Of a stretch of DNA of 64,000 bases, positions 52,532 through 60,880 are shown one piece after another. Location: positions 1 to 64,000 of the forward strand of contig CAWENQ010000009.1 in NCBI GenBank assembly GCA_963810485.1. Reading direction: 5' to 3'. A model generated the notes under the pieces. The model ran no database searches and had not been told where the DNA came from. It saw nothing but the letters and a program-made list of their open reading frames with translations. The first letter of the stretch is position 1. Each line of letters starts with the position of its first letter. The position numbers and the translations under genes are program-made. The DNA is from DATKFM01 sp963810485 (lineage in GTDB: Bacteria; Pseudomonadota; Alphaproteobacteria; Dongiales; Dongiaceae).

Positions 52532-53398
52532 ATGATCTATACTCAACTTCGCGCCTTCCATGCCGTGGCTGCCGCCAGCAGTTTCACCAAGGCCGCCGAC
52601 GCCCTCCATGTTACGCAGCCCACCCTATCCGCCCAGGTGAAGGCCCTGGAGGAGGCCTATGGAGTTGAGCTGTTCGAGCGCCGCGGCCGCGGCATCGCGG
52701 CCACCGACCTTGGCCGCCGCCTGCAGGAGATCACCCGCCGCTACTTCAACCTGGAGGACGAGGCCGAGGAGCTGTTGGCGGCCACCCGCGGCCTGACCCG
52801 CGGGCATCTGCGGGTCGGCGCCGATGCGCCATACCATGTCATGGAGTTGCTGGCCGCCTTCAACCGGCGCTACCCGAAGCTGACCCTGGCCCTGGCCATC
52901 GGCAATTCGGCGGAGCTCCTGCAGGACCTGCTGGAGCATCGCAGCGACGTGGCCATCGTCGCCGATGTGCCTGGCGACTCCCGGCTCCACGCCCTGCCCC
53001 TGCGCCGGGACCGGTTGATTGGCTTCGTCCCCGCCGGCCATCCCCTCGCCCGCAAGGGCCGCATCGAGGCCGGAGCGCTGGCCGGCCATCGGCTGGTGCT
53101 GCGCGAGCCCGGCTCAACCACTCGCCATCTGTTCGAGACGGCCATGAGCCGCGCCGGCCATGGGTTGGGCGAGGTGCTGGAGATTGGCAGCCGGGAAGCC
53201 GTGCGCGAGGCCGTGGCAGCGGGCCTGGGCATCGGCATCGTCTCTGAGAGCGAGTTCGGCCAGGACGCAAGGCTGAAGCCCCTGCGCCTGTCTGGCATCG
53301 ATGTGGAGATGACCGAATATGTCGTTTGCCTGGCGGAACGCCGCGAACTCAGGCTGGTGAAGGCGTTCCTGGAGATCGTCGCGTCGACGGCGAAGTGA
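52532..53398 (+). CDS. LysR-family regulator of the phosphonate genes
   Basis: The 288-residue LysR protein has the helix-turn-helix FTKAADALHVTQPTLSAQVKALE near residues 18-40 and a standard effector domain. It is divergent from phnWAY and is the probable activator of it. There is no ribosome site at the start codon; the -10-like TATAGA lies directly before it, so the mRNA may be leaderless, or the true start may be different. Confidence 0.86.
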   Translation: MIYTQLRAFHAVAAASSFTKAADALHVTQPTLSAQVKALEEAYGVELFERRGRGIAATDLGRRLQEITRRYFNLEDEAEELLAATRGLTRGHLRVGADAPYHVMELLAAFNRRYPKLTLALAIGNSAELLQDLLEHRSDVAIVADVPGDSRLHALPLRRDRLIGFVPAGHPLARKGRIEAGALAGHRLVLREPGSTTRHLFETAMSRAGHGLGEVLEIGSREAVREAVAAGLGIGIVSESEFGQDARLKPLRLSGIDVEMTEYVVCLAERRELRLVKAFLEIVASTAK

Positions 53399-53401
53399 GG
53401 C

Positions 53402-53812
53402 CTAGGTCTGCGCGCGGCTGGGACAAAGGAGGATAAAGATGGCCACCGCCAGCAACACGGCACCGACGATCTCGGGCACGAGCCACTTCCCCGCATACAG
53501 GTAGGCGGTGACTAGAAAGCTTCCGGCCATCATGGCAAGCGCGGCGGCCTTCGCCCGCGGCGGGATCACCCGGTGGCGGTGCCATTGGCGCAGGCCGTGG
53601 CCGAAACGCGGGTGATCGTAGAGCCAGCGCTGCAGCCGTTCCGAACTGCGGGAGAAGCACCAGAGCGCCAGCAGCAGGAAGATCGTGGTCGGCATGACCG
53701 GCAGAAACAGGCCGGCGACGCCTAGCCCCAGGCAAACGTACCCCGCTGCCAGCGTAATCTGGCGGATCGGCCGGCAGGCGATGGGGCGGTGCTCAGGGGC
53801 GTCGGTCGCCAT
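53402..53812 (-). CDS. DUF454 (YbaN-like) membrane protein
   Basis: The 136-residue inner-membrane protein has LGVAGLFLPVMPTTIFLLLALWCFSRSS, the DUF454/YbaN signature, then two further hydrophobic segments. Function unknown. The start at 53812 begins just before the first conserved part; the longer frame lacks a start with a ribosome site. It converges with the LysR gene, with three bases between them. Confidence 0.82.
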   Translation of the reverse strand: MATDAPEHRPIACRPIRQITLAAGYVCLGLGVAGLFLPVMPTTIFLLLALWCFSRSSERLQRWLYDHPRFGHGLRQWHRHRVIPPRAKAAALAMMAGSFLVTAYLYAGKWLVPEIVGAVLLAVAIFILLCPSRAQT

Positions 53813-53984
53813 GGTCTTCACGGGGTGATCAGCAAGAATATCCGAGAATGTTAACGTATCACCGTCGATGCAAGGATTTCTGTGACTGCGGACACATCGC
53901 GTTAGGCAACTCCGGTGCGGCGGTGGTCGCGCTGGATCGCGCGCGTCAGGGACGGTAATCTTGGCGTCGTCCGGGAGGCGATGG

Positions 53985-54854
53985 ATGGCAGCCGAGCGAC
54001 CAGCCGTGGATTTCCGCAACTACCGCTCCGACGCCCATAGCTGGGCGATGGCGGCGCGCGCGCCGGATTCGCGGCTCAAGCCCTATGTCAGCGACTATAC
54101 CGGCTACAGCGAACAGGCGTCGCAGCCGATGCGGCGGCTGCAGCCGCCTTTCGCCGGCATCCCGATGATCGTCACCTTCGGTCCGGCGATCGACGTCATC
54201 AATGGCGACCGCCCGGCCGAGCGCGGCGTATTCCGCAGTTTCCTTGCCGGGCTGCATGACGTGCATGTCCTGACCGAGTTCGCCGGCGCGCAACGGGGCC
54301 TCCAGGTCAATTTCACATTGCTCGGCGCCCATCGCTTTCTCGATGCCGCCATGGCCGATGTGGCCAACCGCTGCCTGGATCTCGGCGACATCATCGGCGC
54401 AGCTGCGGCCGGCCGCCTGAGCGAGAGTCTGCAGGAAGCGAAGGACTGGTCCGCGCGCTTCGAGCTGATGGACCGGTTCCTGCTGGAGCGCCTTGCGCGG
54501 GGGCGGCCGATGTCGCCCGATATCGCCTGGGCGTTCAGGCGGCTCCAGACCGATCGCGGCGCCAGGTCAATCGGCGCCCTGAGCCGCGCCCTCGCCTGCA
54601 GCCGCAAGACGCTGATCAAGCGCTTCCATGCCCAGATCGGCCTGACCCCCAAAGCGGTTGCCGGCATCCTGCGCTTCGAACATGCCGCCGGGCGGCTCAG
54701 GTCGGGCGATGAGGAAAGGTGGAGCGAACTCGCTCTGTCCTGCGGATACAGCGATCAGGCGCACTTCAATCGCGACTTCCGCCGATACTCCGGCCGCACG
54801 CCCACGGAATACCGTCGCGCGCTGATGCCGAATGGCGGGGGCATCGCCGGGTAA
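53985..54854 (+). CDS. AraC-family transcriptional regulator
   Basis: The 289-residue protein has a C-terminal AraC DNA-binding domain (residues about 195-285: SIGALSRALACSRKTLIKRFHAQIGLTPK and LALSCGYSDQAHFNRDFRRYSGRTPTEYRR) and an N-terminal domain without a clear match. The start at 53985 follows GGGAGG. A TTG eight codons earlier is less likely. The VOC-fold gene follows after 74 bases and may be its target. Confidence 0.85.
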   Translation: MAAERPAVDFRNYRSDAHSWAMAARAPDSRLKPYVSDYTGYSEQASQPMRRLQPPFAGIPMIVTFGPAIDVINGDRPAERGVFRSFLAGLHDVHVLTEFAGAQRGLQVNFTLLGAHRFLDAAMADVANRCLDLGDIIGAAAAGRLSESLQEAKDWSARFELMDRFLLERLARGRPMSPDIAWAFRRLQTDRGARSIGALSRALACSRKTLIKRFHAQIGLTPKAVAGILRFEHAAGRLRSGDEERWSELALSCGYSDQAHFNRDFRRYSGRTPTEYRRALMPNGGGIAG

Positions 54855-54928
54855 AATTCATCCAAGACCGCGCCGGCAAGGGCGGATAGCGTTCCGGTAT
54901 CGCCAACCCAGATTGCCGGAGGCTCCCA

Positions 54929-55339
54929 ATGACCGACAAAGAAAAGGCCAGCAGGCCCAATATCTTTCCGACGTTGCGCTTCAGCGACGCGCCCGCCGCG
55001 ATCGAATGGCTGAACAGGGCCTTCGGTTTCGAGAAACAATTCGTCGTTCCGGGTGAGAAGGACACCGTCGCCCATGCCCAACTCCGGCTCGGCGCCGGCA
55101 TGATCATGCTGGGCTCGGAGCGGCCGGCGGAACCAGGCAATCCCTGGACCACCGAGCCCTACGGAATCTACGCGGTCGTCAAGGATATCGACGCCCACTA
55201 CAACCGCGCGAAGGCGGCGGGCGCCAAGATCGAGCGGCCGTTGAGCGATACCGACTACGGGGCACGCGAGTATTCCGTGCGCGACTGCGAGGGGCATCTC
55301 TGGAGTTTCGGCACCTATGATCCCTATGCGGATCAGTGA
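54929..55339 (+). CDS. VOC-fold (glyoxalase/bleomycin-resistance) protein
   Basis: The 136-residue protein has two beta-alpha-beta-beta-beta repeats of the vicinal-oxygen-chelate fold (PTLRFSDAPAAIEWLNRAFGF; YAVVKDIDAHYNRAKAAGAKI...GAREYSVRDCEGHLWSFG). This group of small PhnB-like proteins often has no known substrate. An in-frame ATG with a modest GGAGG-like site (GGAGGCTCCCA) precedes it. Confidence 0.82.
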   Translation: MTDKEKASRPNIFPTLRFSDAPAAIEWLNRAFGFEKQFVVPGEKDTVAHAQLRLGAGMIMLGSERPAEPGNPWTTEPYGIYAVVKDIDAHYNRAKAAGAKIERPLSDTDYGAREYSVRDCEGHLWSFGTYDPYADQ

Positions 55340-55358
55340 GCCGAGCGAAAGCGATCGA

Positions 55359-56078
55359 TCACCCGACAATGAGATCGACTTCGCTGTCGTCGAAGCCAAA
55401 CCGGGCCATCATGGCGCGGTGCGCCTTTGATCCCAGATATTCCTTCAAGGCCTGATCGACGGCTCGCCTGAGGGAGTCGTCCTGCTTGGCGAATGCAAAA
55501 CTGCCGAAGGCGGGTTCTTTTTCGGTCGTCCCAATGCGAGTGACTTCCAGGTTGAGTTCCGGCCGCTGGTCGCAAAAGGCAACATGAGCGCGGGCGACGC
55601 TGGCGTAGGCGTCAACGGTCCCCTGTGCGACGGCCACAGCGGCCTCGCCGTAGGTTTCGAAAATCCGGATGCGGGCGGCGGGCACGCCGAACTGAACGGC
55701 CGCGTCGTGCTGGACCTGGCCGCGGATCACCGCAACTCGAGCGTCGCCGTTGCCGGCAATGGCGCGATAGCCCGTGAGCGCTTTCGGATTTCCCTTTCTC
55801 ACGAGCAGGCCGTCGGCCAGCGCCCAGATGGGGCGGCTGAAGATTGCCATCTTCTTGCGCTCTTCCGTGGCAAACAGGCCCGTCGTCATCCGCCAGCGGC
55901 CCGCTGCAACGCCGGGGAGCAGTTCCGCGAATTCTGTCTCCACGGGCTGAAAGTTGCTTTCGCCGATGCTGGCGATCATGGCCTTCGCCAGCTCAACATC
56001 GCAGCCGGTGACAGTGCCGTCAGCCAGGCGATAGTTGAAAGGCGGCTCTATGAGAAAGCCGAACTTCACGCTTGTCAC
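55359..56078 (-). CDS. Solute-binding protein domain (family 3) without export signal
   Basis: The 239-residue protein has the type II periplasmic binding fold from the first residues (KFGFLIEPPFNYRLADGTVTGCDVELAKAMI). No signal peptide, membrane helix or partner domain is present, so the product is predicted cytoplasmic. It starts with GTG overlapping the stop of the GFA gene (GTGA), so the two are co-translated. Since the frame is closed upstream by the GFA gene, loss of the signal is real in this sequence. Confidence 0.75.
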   Translation of the reverse strand: MTSVKFGFLIEPPFNYRLADGTVTGCDVELAKAMIASIGESNFQPVETEFAELLPGVAAGRWRMTTGLFATEERKKMAIFSRPIWALADGLLVRKGNPKALTGYRAIAGNGDARVAVIRGQVQHDAAVQFGVPAARIRIFETYGEAAVAVAQGTVDAYASVARAHVAFCDQRPELNLEVTRIGTTEKEPAFGSFAFAKQDDSLRRAVDQALKEYLGSKAHRAMMARFGFDDSEVDLIVG

Positions 56079-56503
56079 TTCTGAAAATGCGCCTCGTAGG
56101 TTTCGGCGCCTTCGGGGACTTCCGACCAGTGCTGCGCCGAGCGCAGATAGACATAGCGAAACTTACACTTGGCGGGATCGATCCAAGAGGGATCGTCGAA
56201 GGTTCCGGCGGCGACGGTGCGGATGCCGGGCCGGGCTTCCAGGATGAGGCTAATGTTTGTGCCGCAATTCGGGCAAAAATACTGATCGAGCCAGTTCCCC
56301 GACTCATCCGAAATGTGCCGGTAAACTTTCAAAGCGTCATCCGCAATCCTGACCCGATCCAACTTGAAAACCACTTCCGCACCGAACGCCGTGCCCGTGC
56401 GCCGCTGACACCAGGTGCATTGGCAAATCGTGACGCGTTCCGGTTCGCCATGAACGGTGTATCGCACCCGCCCGCAAACGCAGCCGCCATGATGCTCCAT
56501 CAT
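56075..56503 (-). CDS. GFA-family (glutathione-dependent formaldehyde-activating-like) protein
   Basis: The 142-residue protein has the zinc-binding Cys sets CVCG near residue 8, CQCTWC near 28 and CPNCG near 78 of the GFA/CENP-V fold. Many members are not formaldehyde enzymes and their role is unknown. The start at 56503 (tandem ATGATG) has AGAGGATC upstream. The gene is divergent from the amidase gene. Confidence 0.82.
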   Translation of the reverse strand: MMEHHGGCVCGRVRYTVHGEPERVTICQCTWCQRRTGTAFGAEVVFKLDRVRIADDALKVYRHISDESGNWLDQYFCPNCGTNISLILEARPGIRTVAAGTFDDPSWIDPAKCKFRYVYLRSAQHWSEVPEGAETYEAHFQK

Positions 56504-56633
56504 ATCGATGATCCTCTTTGTACCGATTATGCATGATGGCGGCCGCGATGCAAAATCATGGGCGTGACTTCGCAGACGTTCCGCCGCATTCTTCCGATCC
56601 ATCTCTCGTTGCGAATTTCCGGAGACCCGCTGC

Positions 56634-58061
56634 ATGACCGCATTCCCAGAGTATGAGACGTATGACGCCCTCGGCTTGGCCGAATTGATTGTCCAGAAAA
56701 AAGTTCCGGCGGAGGACGTGCTGGAAGCTGCAATCGGGCGGATCGAGGCGCTGAATCCCCGGCTGAATGCCGTCGTGCACAAGATGTACGATCAGGCGCG
56801 GCAGACTTTGCAGGCGGGACTGCCGCAAGGCCCGTTGGCGGGCGTACCGTTCCTGCTGAAGGATATCTACACTTGGTACGCCGGCGCGCGGGTGGGGAAC
56901 GGGTCGCATCTCTATGACGGCTTCGTCGCCGACCATGATTTTACCATCGTCGAGCGTTACAAGCGCGCCGGGCTGGTAATCCTCGGGCGCACCAACACGC
57001 CGGAGTTCGGTCTGAACGCGGCGACGGAGCCGGTGGTCAACGGCCCGACGCGCAATCCCTGGAACCTGGAGCACAGTTCGGGCGGCTCCAGCGGCGGCGC
57101 CGCGGCGGCCGTCGCGGCGGGCATGGTGCCGGTCGCGCACGGCACCGATGGCGGCGGCTCGATCCGTATTCCCGCGGCCAATTGCGGCGTCGTCGGGCTG
57201 AAGCCGACGCGCGCACGAAATCCGGCCGGTCCCGATGTGGGCGAAGGCTGGAGCGGCCTGGCCGGCGGCCATGTGTTGAGCCGGAGCGTGCGCGATACCG
57301 CGGCCTTCCTCGATGCGTCGAGCGGGCCGTCGCCGGGCGATCCCTACTGGGCGCCACCGCCGGCGCGGCCGTTCCTGCAGGAAGTCTCGGCGGCGCCGGG
57401 CAAGCTGCGGATCGCGCTCTGTACGAAGCCTGCCACAGGCCTGCCGGCCCATGCCGATTGCGTTGCCGGCGCAGAAGCCGCGGCCAGGCTTTGCGAGGAC
57501 CTTGGCCACCGGGTCACGGAGGCGGCGCCCAAGTTCGATTGGGAGGGCTTGAGTTGGGCGATGCAGGTGATCATCGGCGGCAATCTGCGCAGCGCCGTGG
57601 ATTTCCGCCTGGCGTCGCTGGGGCGGAACCTGCAGCAGGGCGATCTCGAGCGCGTCACCGCCGAATGGTACGAGATGGGCGGCAAGTTCACGGCCCGCGA
57701 CTATGCCCGCGCCATCACGATCGTCCATGGCATCGGCCGGCGCTTCGGCGCGTTCTTCTCCCAATACGACGTGCTGCTGTCGCCGGTGCTGGCCGAGCCG
57801 CCGCTGCCGCTGGGCTCCACCGACATGATGCGGCTCGATCTCAAGGCGTATAACGAGCGGCTGTTCCGGCTGATCCCCTTCACGCCGCAGTTCAATGTCT
57901 CGGGCGGGCCGGGCATTTCGCTGCCGCTCCACTGGACGGCAGGAGGATTGCCTGTTGGCGTGCATTTCGGCGCCGACTATGGCAACGAGGCGGTGCTGCT
58001 GCGGCTGGCCGCGCAACTCGAGCACGCCCAGCCCTGGCATGACAAGCGGCCGCCACTTTGA
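56634..58061 (+). CDS. Amidase (amidase-signature family)
   Basis: The 475-residue hydrolase has the Ser-cisSer-Lys triad: Lys in FLLKDIYT near residue 80, the Gly/Ser-rich HSSGGSSGGAAAAVAAG near 150 and the cis-Ser in HGTDGGGSIRIPAAN near 175-180. The product is cytoplasmic. Its substrate is unknown; the GatA group can be excluded because no gatCB genes are near. An HD-hydrolase gene follows after 18 bases. Confidence 0.88.
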   Translation: MTAFPEYETYDALGLAELIVQKKVPAEDVLEAAIGRIEALNPRLNAVVHKMYDQARQTLQAGLPQGPLAGVPFLLKDIYTWYAGARVGNGSHLYDGFVADHDFTIVERYKRAGLVILGRTNTPEFGLNAATEPVVNGPTRNPWNLEHSSGGSSGGAAAAVAAGMVPVAHGTDGGGSIRIPAANCGVVGLKPTRARNPAGPDVGEGWSGLAGGHVLSRSVRDTAAFLDASSGPSPGDPYWAPPPARPFLQEVSAAPGKLRIALCTKPATGLPAHADCVAGAEAAARLCEDLGHRVTEAAPKFDWEGLSWAMQVIIGGNLRSAVDFRLASLGRNLQQGDLERVTAEWYEMGGKFTARDYARAITIVHGIGRRFGAFFSQYDVLLSPVLAEPPLPLGSTDMMRLDLKAYNERLFRLIPFTPQFNVSGGPGISLPLHWTAGGLPVGVHFGADYGNEAVLLRLAAQLEHAQPWHDKRPPL

Positions 58062-58079
58062 GGCAAACGATTTCAGGAA

Positions 58080-58673
58080 ATGACAGCGAGACACGGGAAG
58101 CACCCGACATCGAAATCGCGCGACGAGCCGCTGCTGCTCTTTGCGCGCGCACTGGATTTCGCCGCCCGCAAGCATGTGCATCAGCGGCGCAAGGGCGAAT
58201 CCGCGGAACCCTACATCAATCATCTGGCCGAGGTGGCGCGGTTGCTGGCGGCGGCGCCCGAGAACAGCAACGCCGCCGTGACGGTGGCTGGCCTGCTGCA
58301 CGATACCCTGGAGGACACGGACACCAGCTATGATGAGCTGGCGGCGGAGTTCGGCGCGGAGATCGCCTCGCTGGTGCGCGAGGTGACCGACAACAAGGCG
58401 CTGCCGAAGGAGGCGCGGAAGAAGCATCAGGAGGATCATGCCCGGCATGCTTCTGATGGCGCCAAGATGATCAAGATCGCCGACAAGACCAGCAACCTGC
58501 ACAGCATCGTCAACAGCCCGCCGCGCGGCTGGGACCTCGCGCGGAAGAAAGAGTACTTCGATTGGGCGAAGCGCGTGGTCGAGGGCTGCCGGGGGGTGAG
58601 CGACCATCTGGAGGACGAGTTCGACCGCGCCTGGTCGCTGGGGGCGAAGGCGCTCGGATTGGCAGAGAAGTGA
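58080..58673 (+). CDS. HD-domain (p)ppGpp-hydrolase-like protein, MESH1/SpoT type
   Basis: The 197-residue protein consists of one HD domain of RelA/SpoT type: the first His in YINHLAEVARLL, LLHDTLEDTDTSYDELAAEFG with the HD and ED pairs near residue 72, and KMIKIADKTSNL near 130. Proteins of this size hydrolyse (p)ppGpp or NADPH in other organisms. No synthetase domain is attached. It follows the amidase closely on the same strand. Confidence 0.82.
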   Translation: MTARHGKHPTSKSRDEPLLLFARALDFAARKHVHQRRKGESAEPYINHLAEVARLLAAAPENSNAAVTVAGLLHDTLEDTDTSYDELAAEFGAEIASLVREVTDNKALPKEARKKHQEDHARHASDGAKMIKIADKTSNLHSIVNSPPRGWDLARKKEYFDWAKRVVEGCRGVSDHLEDEFDRAWSLGAKALGLAEK

Positions 58674-58753
58674 AGAGCGATACGGCCATCGGGCGCAATT
58701 CCTGCGCCCGGCCAGGACCAGCCTGTTGAAATCAGCGGGCCGTCAGCAGCGGG

Positions 58754-60314
58754 TCAGGCGTCGCCGGCCCGCTTGGTGAGAGGACGGGTAGGATCCGGCC
58801 GGGGCGCCCCCGAAACTGGCTTCGCCGGGCGGACCGGCGGCCGCAGCGGCTTGGGCGGCATCGGTGCGATGCGGCCGTTGCCGAGGCGAGCCACGGCGCG
58901 CTGCTCGGGATCGATGCGGTACTTCTCCATCATGCGATAGAGGGTGACCCGGGAGACGCCAAGTTCCTTGGCGGCGCGCTTGATGTTGCCGCCATTGATG
59001 CGCAGCGCCTCGCGCATCAGCTTCTCTTCCAGCGCCTGGCGCGCGGTGGCGAGATCGGGCACGCCTTGATCCGCGCCGGTCGATTCCGGCGAAGGTGAGA
59101 TCCGAGGCCATGATCCAGCGGCCCTCGGCCATGACCACGGCGCGACGGATGGTGCTGATGAGCTCGCGCACATTGCCGGGCCAGCGGTAGCGCTGCATCT
59201 TTTCCAGCGCGCTGTCATGGAAGCCGAGCTTGGGGAGCTTCAGTTCCGAGGAGAACTTGCGCAGGAAGAAGGTCGCCAGCAGCTGGATGTCGTCGCCGCG
59301 GTCGCGCAGCGGCGGCATGGAGATGCAGAGCACGTTCAGGCGGTAATAGAGATCCTCGCGGAACTTGCCGGCCTTGATGGCGTCTTCCAGGTTGATGTTG
59401 GTGGCCGCAACGACGCGGGTATCCACCGTGATCGATTTGGTGCTGCCCAGCCGCTCGATGGTCTTTTCCTGCAGGAAGCGCAGCAGATGGCCCTGCACCT
59501 CCAGCGGCAGATCGCCGATCTCGTCCAGGAACAGCGTGCCGCCGCGGGCGGCCTCGATGCGGCCGACCTTCTGCTTGATGGCGCCGGTGAAGGCGCCGCG
59601 CTCATAGCCGAACAGCTCGGACTCGATGATGCTGGTGGGAAGGCCGGCGCAATTGATGGAGATGAAAGGACCGCCGCGGAAGCTGGAGCGGTCATGGATT
59701 GCGCGCGCCACCAGTTCCTTACCGGTGCCGGTTTCGCCGGTCACCAGAATAGGGGCGTCGACCTCGCCGAATTTGCGCACCGCCTGGAACACGCGGGTGA
59801 TCGCCGGACTGACGCCGACGATATGGGCGTCGCCCTGGCCGGGCATGGCGCCGCCGAGATTGGCGATGTTCTCGCGGCTCTCCAGCGCCACCAGGCCGGC
59901 GATATGACCCAGGCTGAACATCAGCCGGTCATGGAGGATTGGCAGGCGGTGGAAATCATGGAGCAGGCCCTTGCTGACCAGCTCGGCGAATTCGGGCGCG
60001 CGCAGCGCCTCGGTTTCCAGCAAGGCGATCAGCCGCAGGCGGGGAGCCATCTCCGCCAGCGCCAGGGCCTTCTGCACGGCCTGTGGATCGGGGCGCCGGC
60101 CCAGCTGCAGCAGGCCGGCGATCGGCCGCTCATGTTCGATCAGCCGCCGCGCCTGTTCGGTGTCTTCTGCCGCCAGCAAGCGGACCTGGCCGCTATCCAG
60201 CGCCTCCAGTCCGGTCAGCGCTTCGGCATCCTTGCTGAGCGTCATCGCCAGCACGGCATGGGGCGGCTTCTTCGAATCGCCTTCCACAGCCAAATCGACG
60301 AATTGCCCGCTCAT
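58754..60314 (-). CDS. Sigma-54-dependent enhancer-binding regulator, VpsR-like (apparent frameshift)
   Basis: The product has an N-terminal receiver-like domain without a clear phospho-acceptor Asp (about residues 1-140), an AAA+ domain with Walker A GETGTGKE, GAFTGA (sigma-54 contact) and Walker B LFLDEIGDLP, and a Fis-type helix-turn-helix tail (MREALRINGGNIKRAAKELG, VSRVTLYRMMEKY). The first frame covers up to about SDLTFAGIDRR; the Fis part is in another frame ending at 58754. The shift is near 59080-59100, and the 1561-base span is one above a multiple of three. VpsR-type proteins bind cyclic-di-GMP and govern matrix genes. The start at 60314 is the ATG after a long open frame. Confidence 0.82.
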
Positions 60315-60810
60315 CGCGTTTCCGTAATTTTCAAGATTCGGTATCCCTGCGGTGCTCTTCCGGCTGCCCTTCCCGGCGTGCGAATTCTTAACGGGCAAAT
60401 GTTGCTTTCCTCTTAGTGCGTTTGACCGAAATGTCTGTGATCTCCGTCACCCCGTTGGTTAGAAACGTATTTTTATTATGCCCCTGCACGAATGGAGGCG
60501 TTCCGCCAGGTCCGAGCCGGTCCGGCTGGAGCGCGAGATACCACTGATACCTGACAATCAAATTACATAACGAATGTTCCGGCCCGTATGCCGGCTCGCC
60601 TGGACAATCAGGCTTCCAAACGGAAGCTCTCTATACCCACCACCTCGCGGCAAAGGCGGGCAGCACCCCTACTTGAAACAGGCTCCTAGGAGCCGCCGCT
60701 TCCTGCCCATCGGAAATTACGGCACAGCATATTATCGAAAACTATAGCAAAATGCCGGAGAAACCGCAGCACTAATCGATCAGTTTCCCGGGAAATGAAG
60801 AGGCGCCCAA
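60315..60810. other. Gene-free stretch between the fibre locus and its regulator
   Basis: No gene, RNA or repeat was recognised. AT-rich parts around 60460-60490 and 60555-60575 may be the promoter of the regulator gene. No clear -24/-12 sigma-54 promoter was found on either strand. Confidence 0.4.
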
Positions 60811-60845
60811 GGAAAAAGGCCGAGAACCAAATGGTTCCCGGCCTT
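60811..60845 (-). terminator. Intrinsic terminator of the outer-membrane barrel gene
   Basis: On the minus strand, AAGGCCG-GGAACC pairs with GGTTCT-CGGCCTT around an ATTT loop, with one G-U pair, and is followed by TTTCC after the stem. It lies 36 bases after the end of the barrel gene and marks the end of the fibre transcript before the regulator. Confidence 0.85.
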
Positions 60846-60880
60846 CCGTGACTGTTAACTATTACCTGCGGATGGCAATT

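Noticed and set aside
56556..58607. A 683-codon minus-strand frame opposite the amidase and HD genes
   Set aside because: Both plus-strand genes have intact catalytic motifs; the antisense frame is Arg-rich and without recognisable domains.
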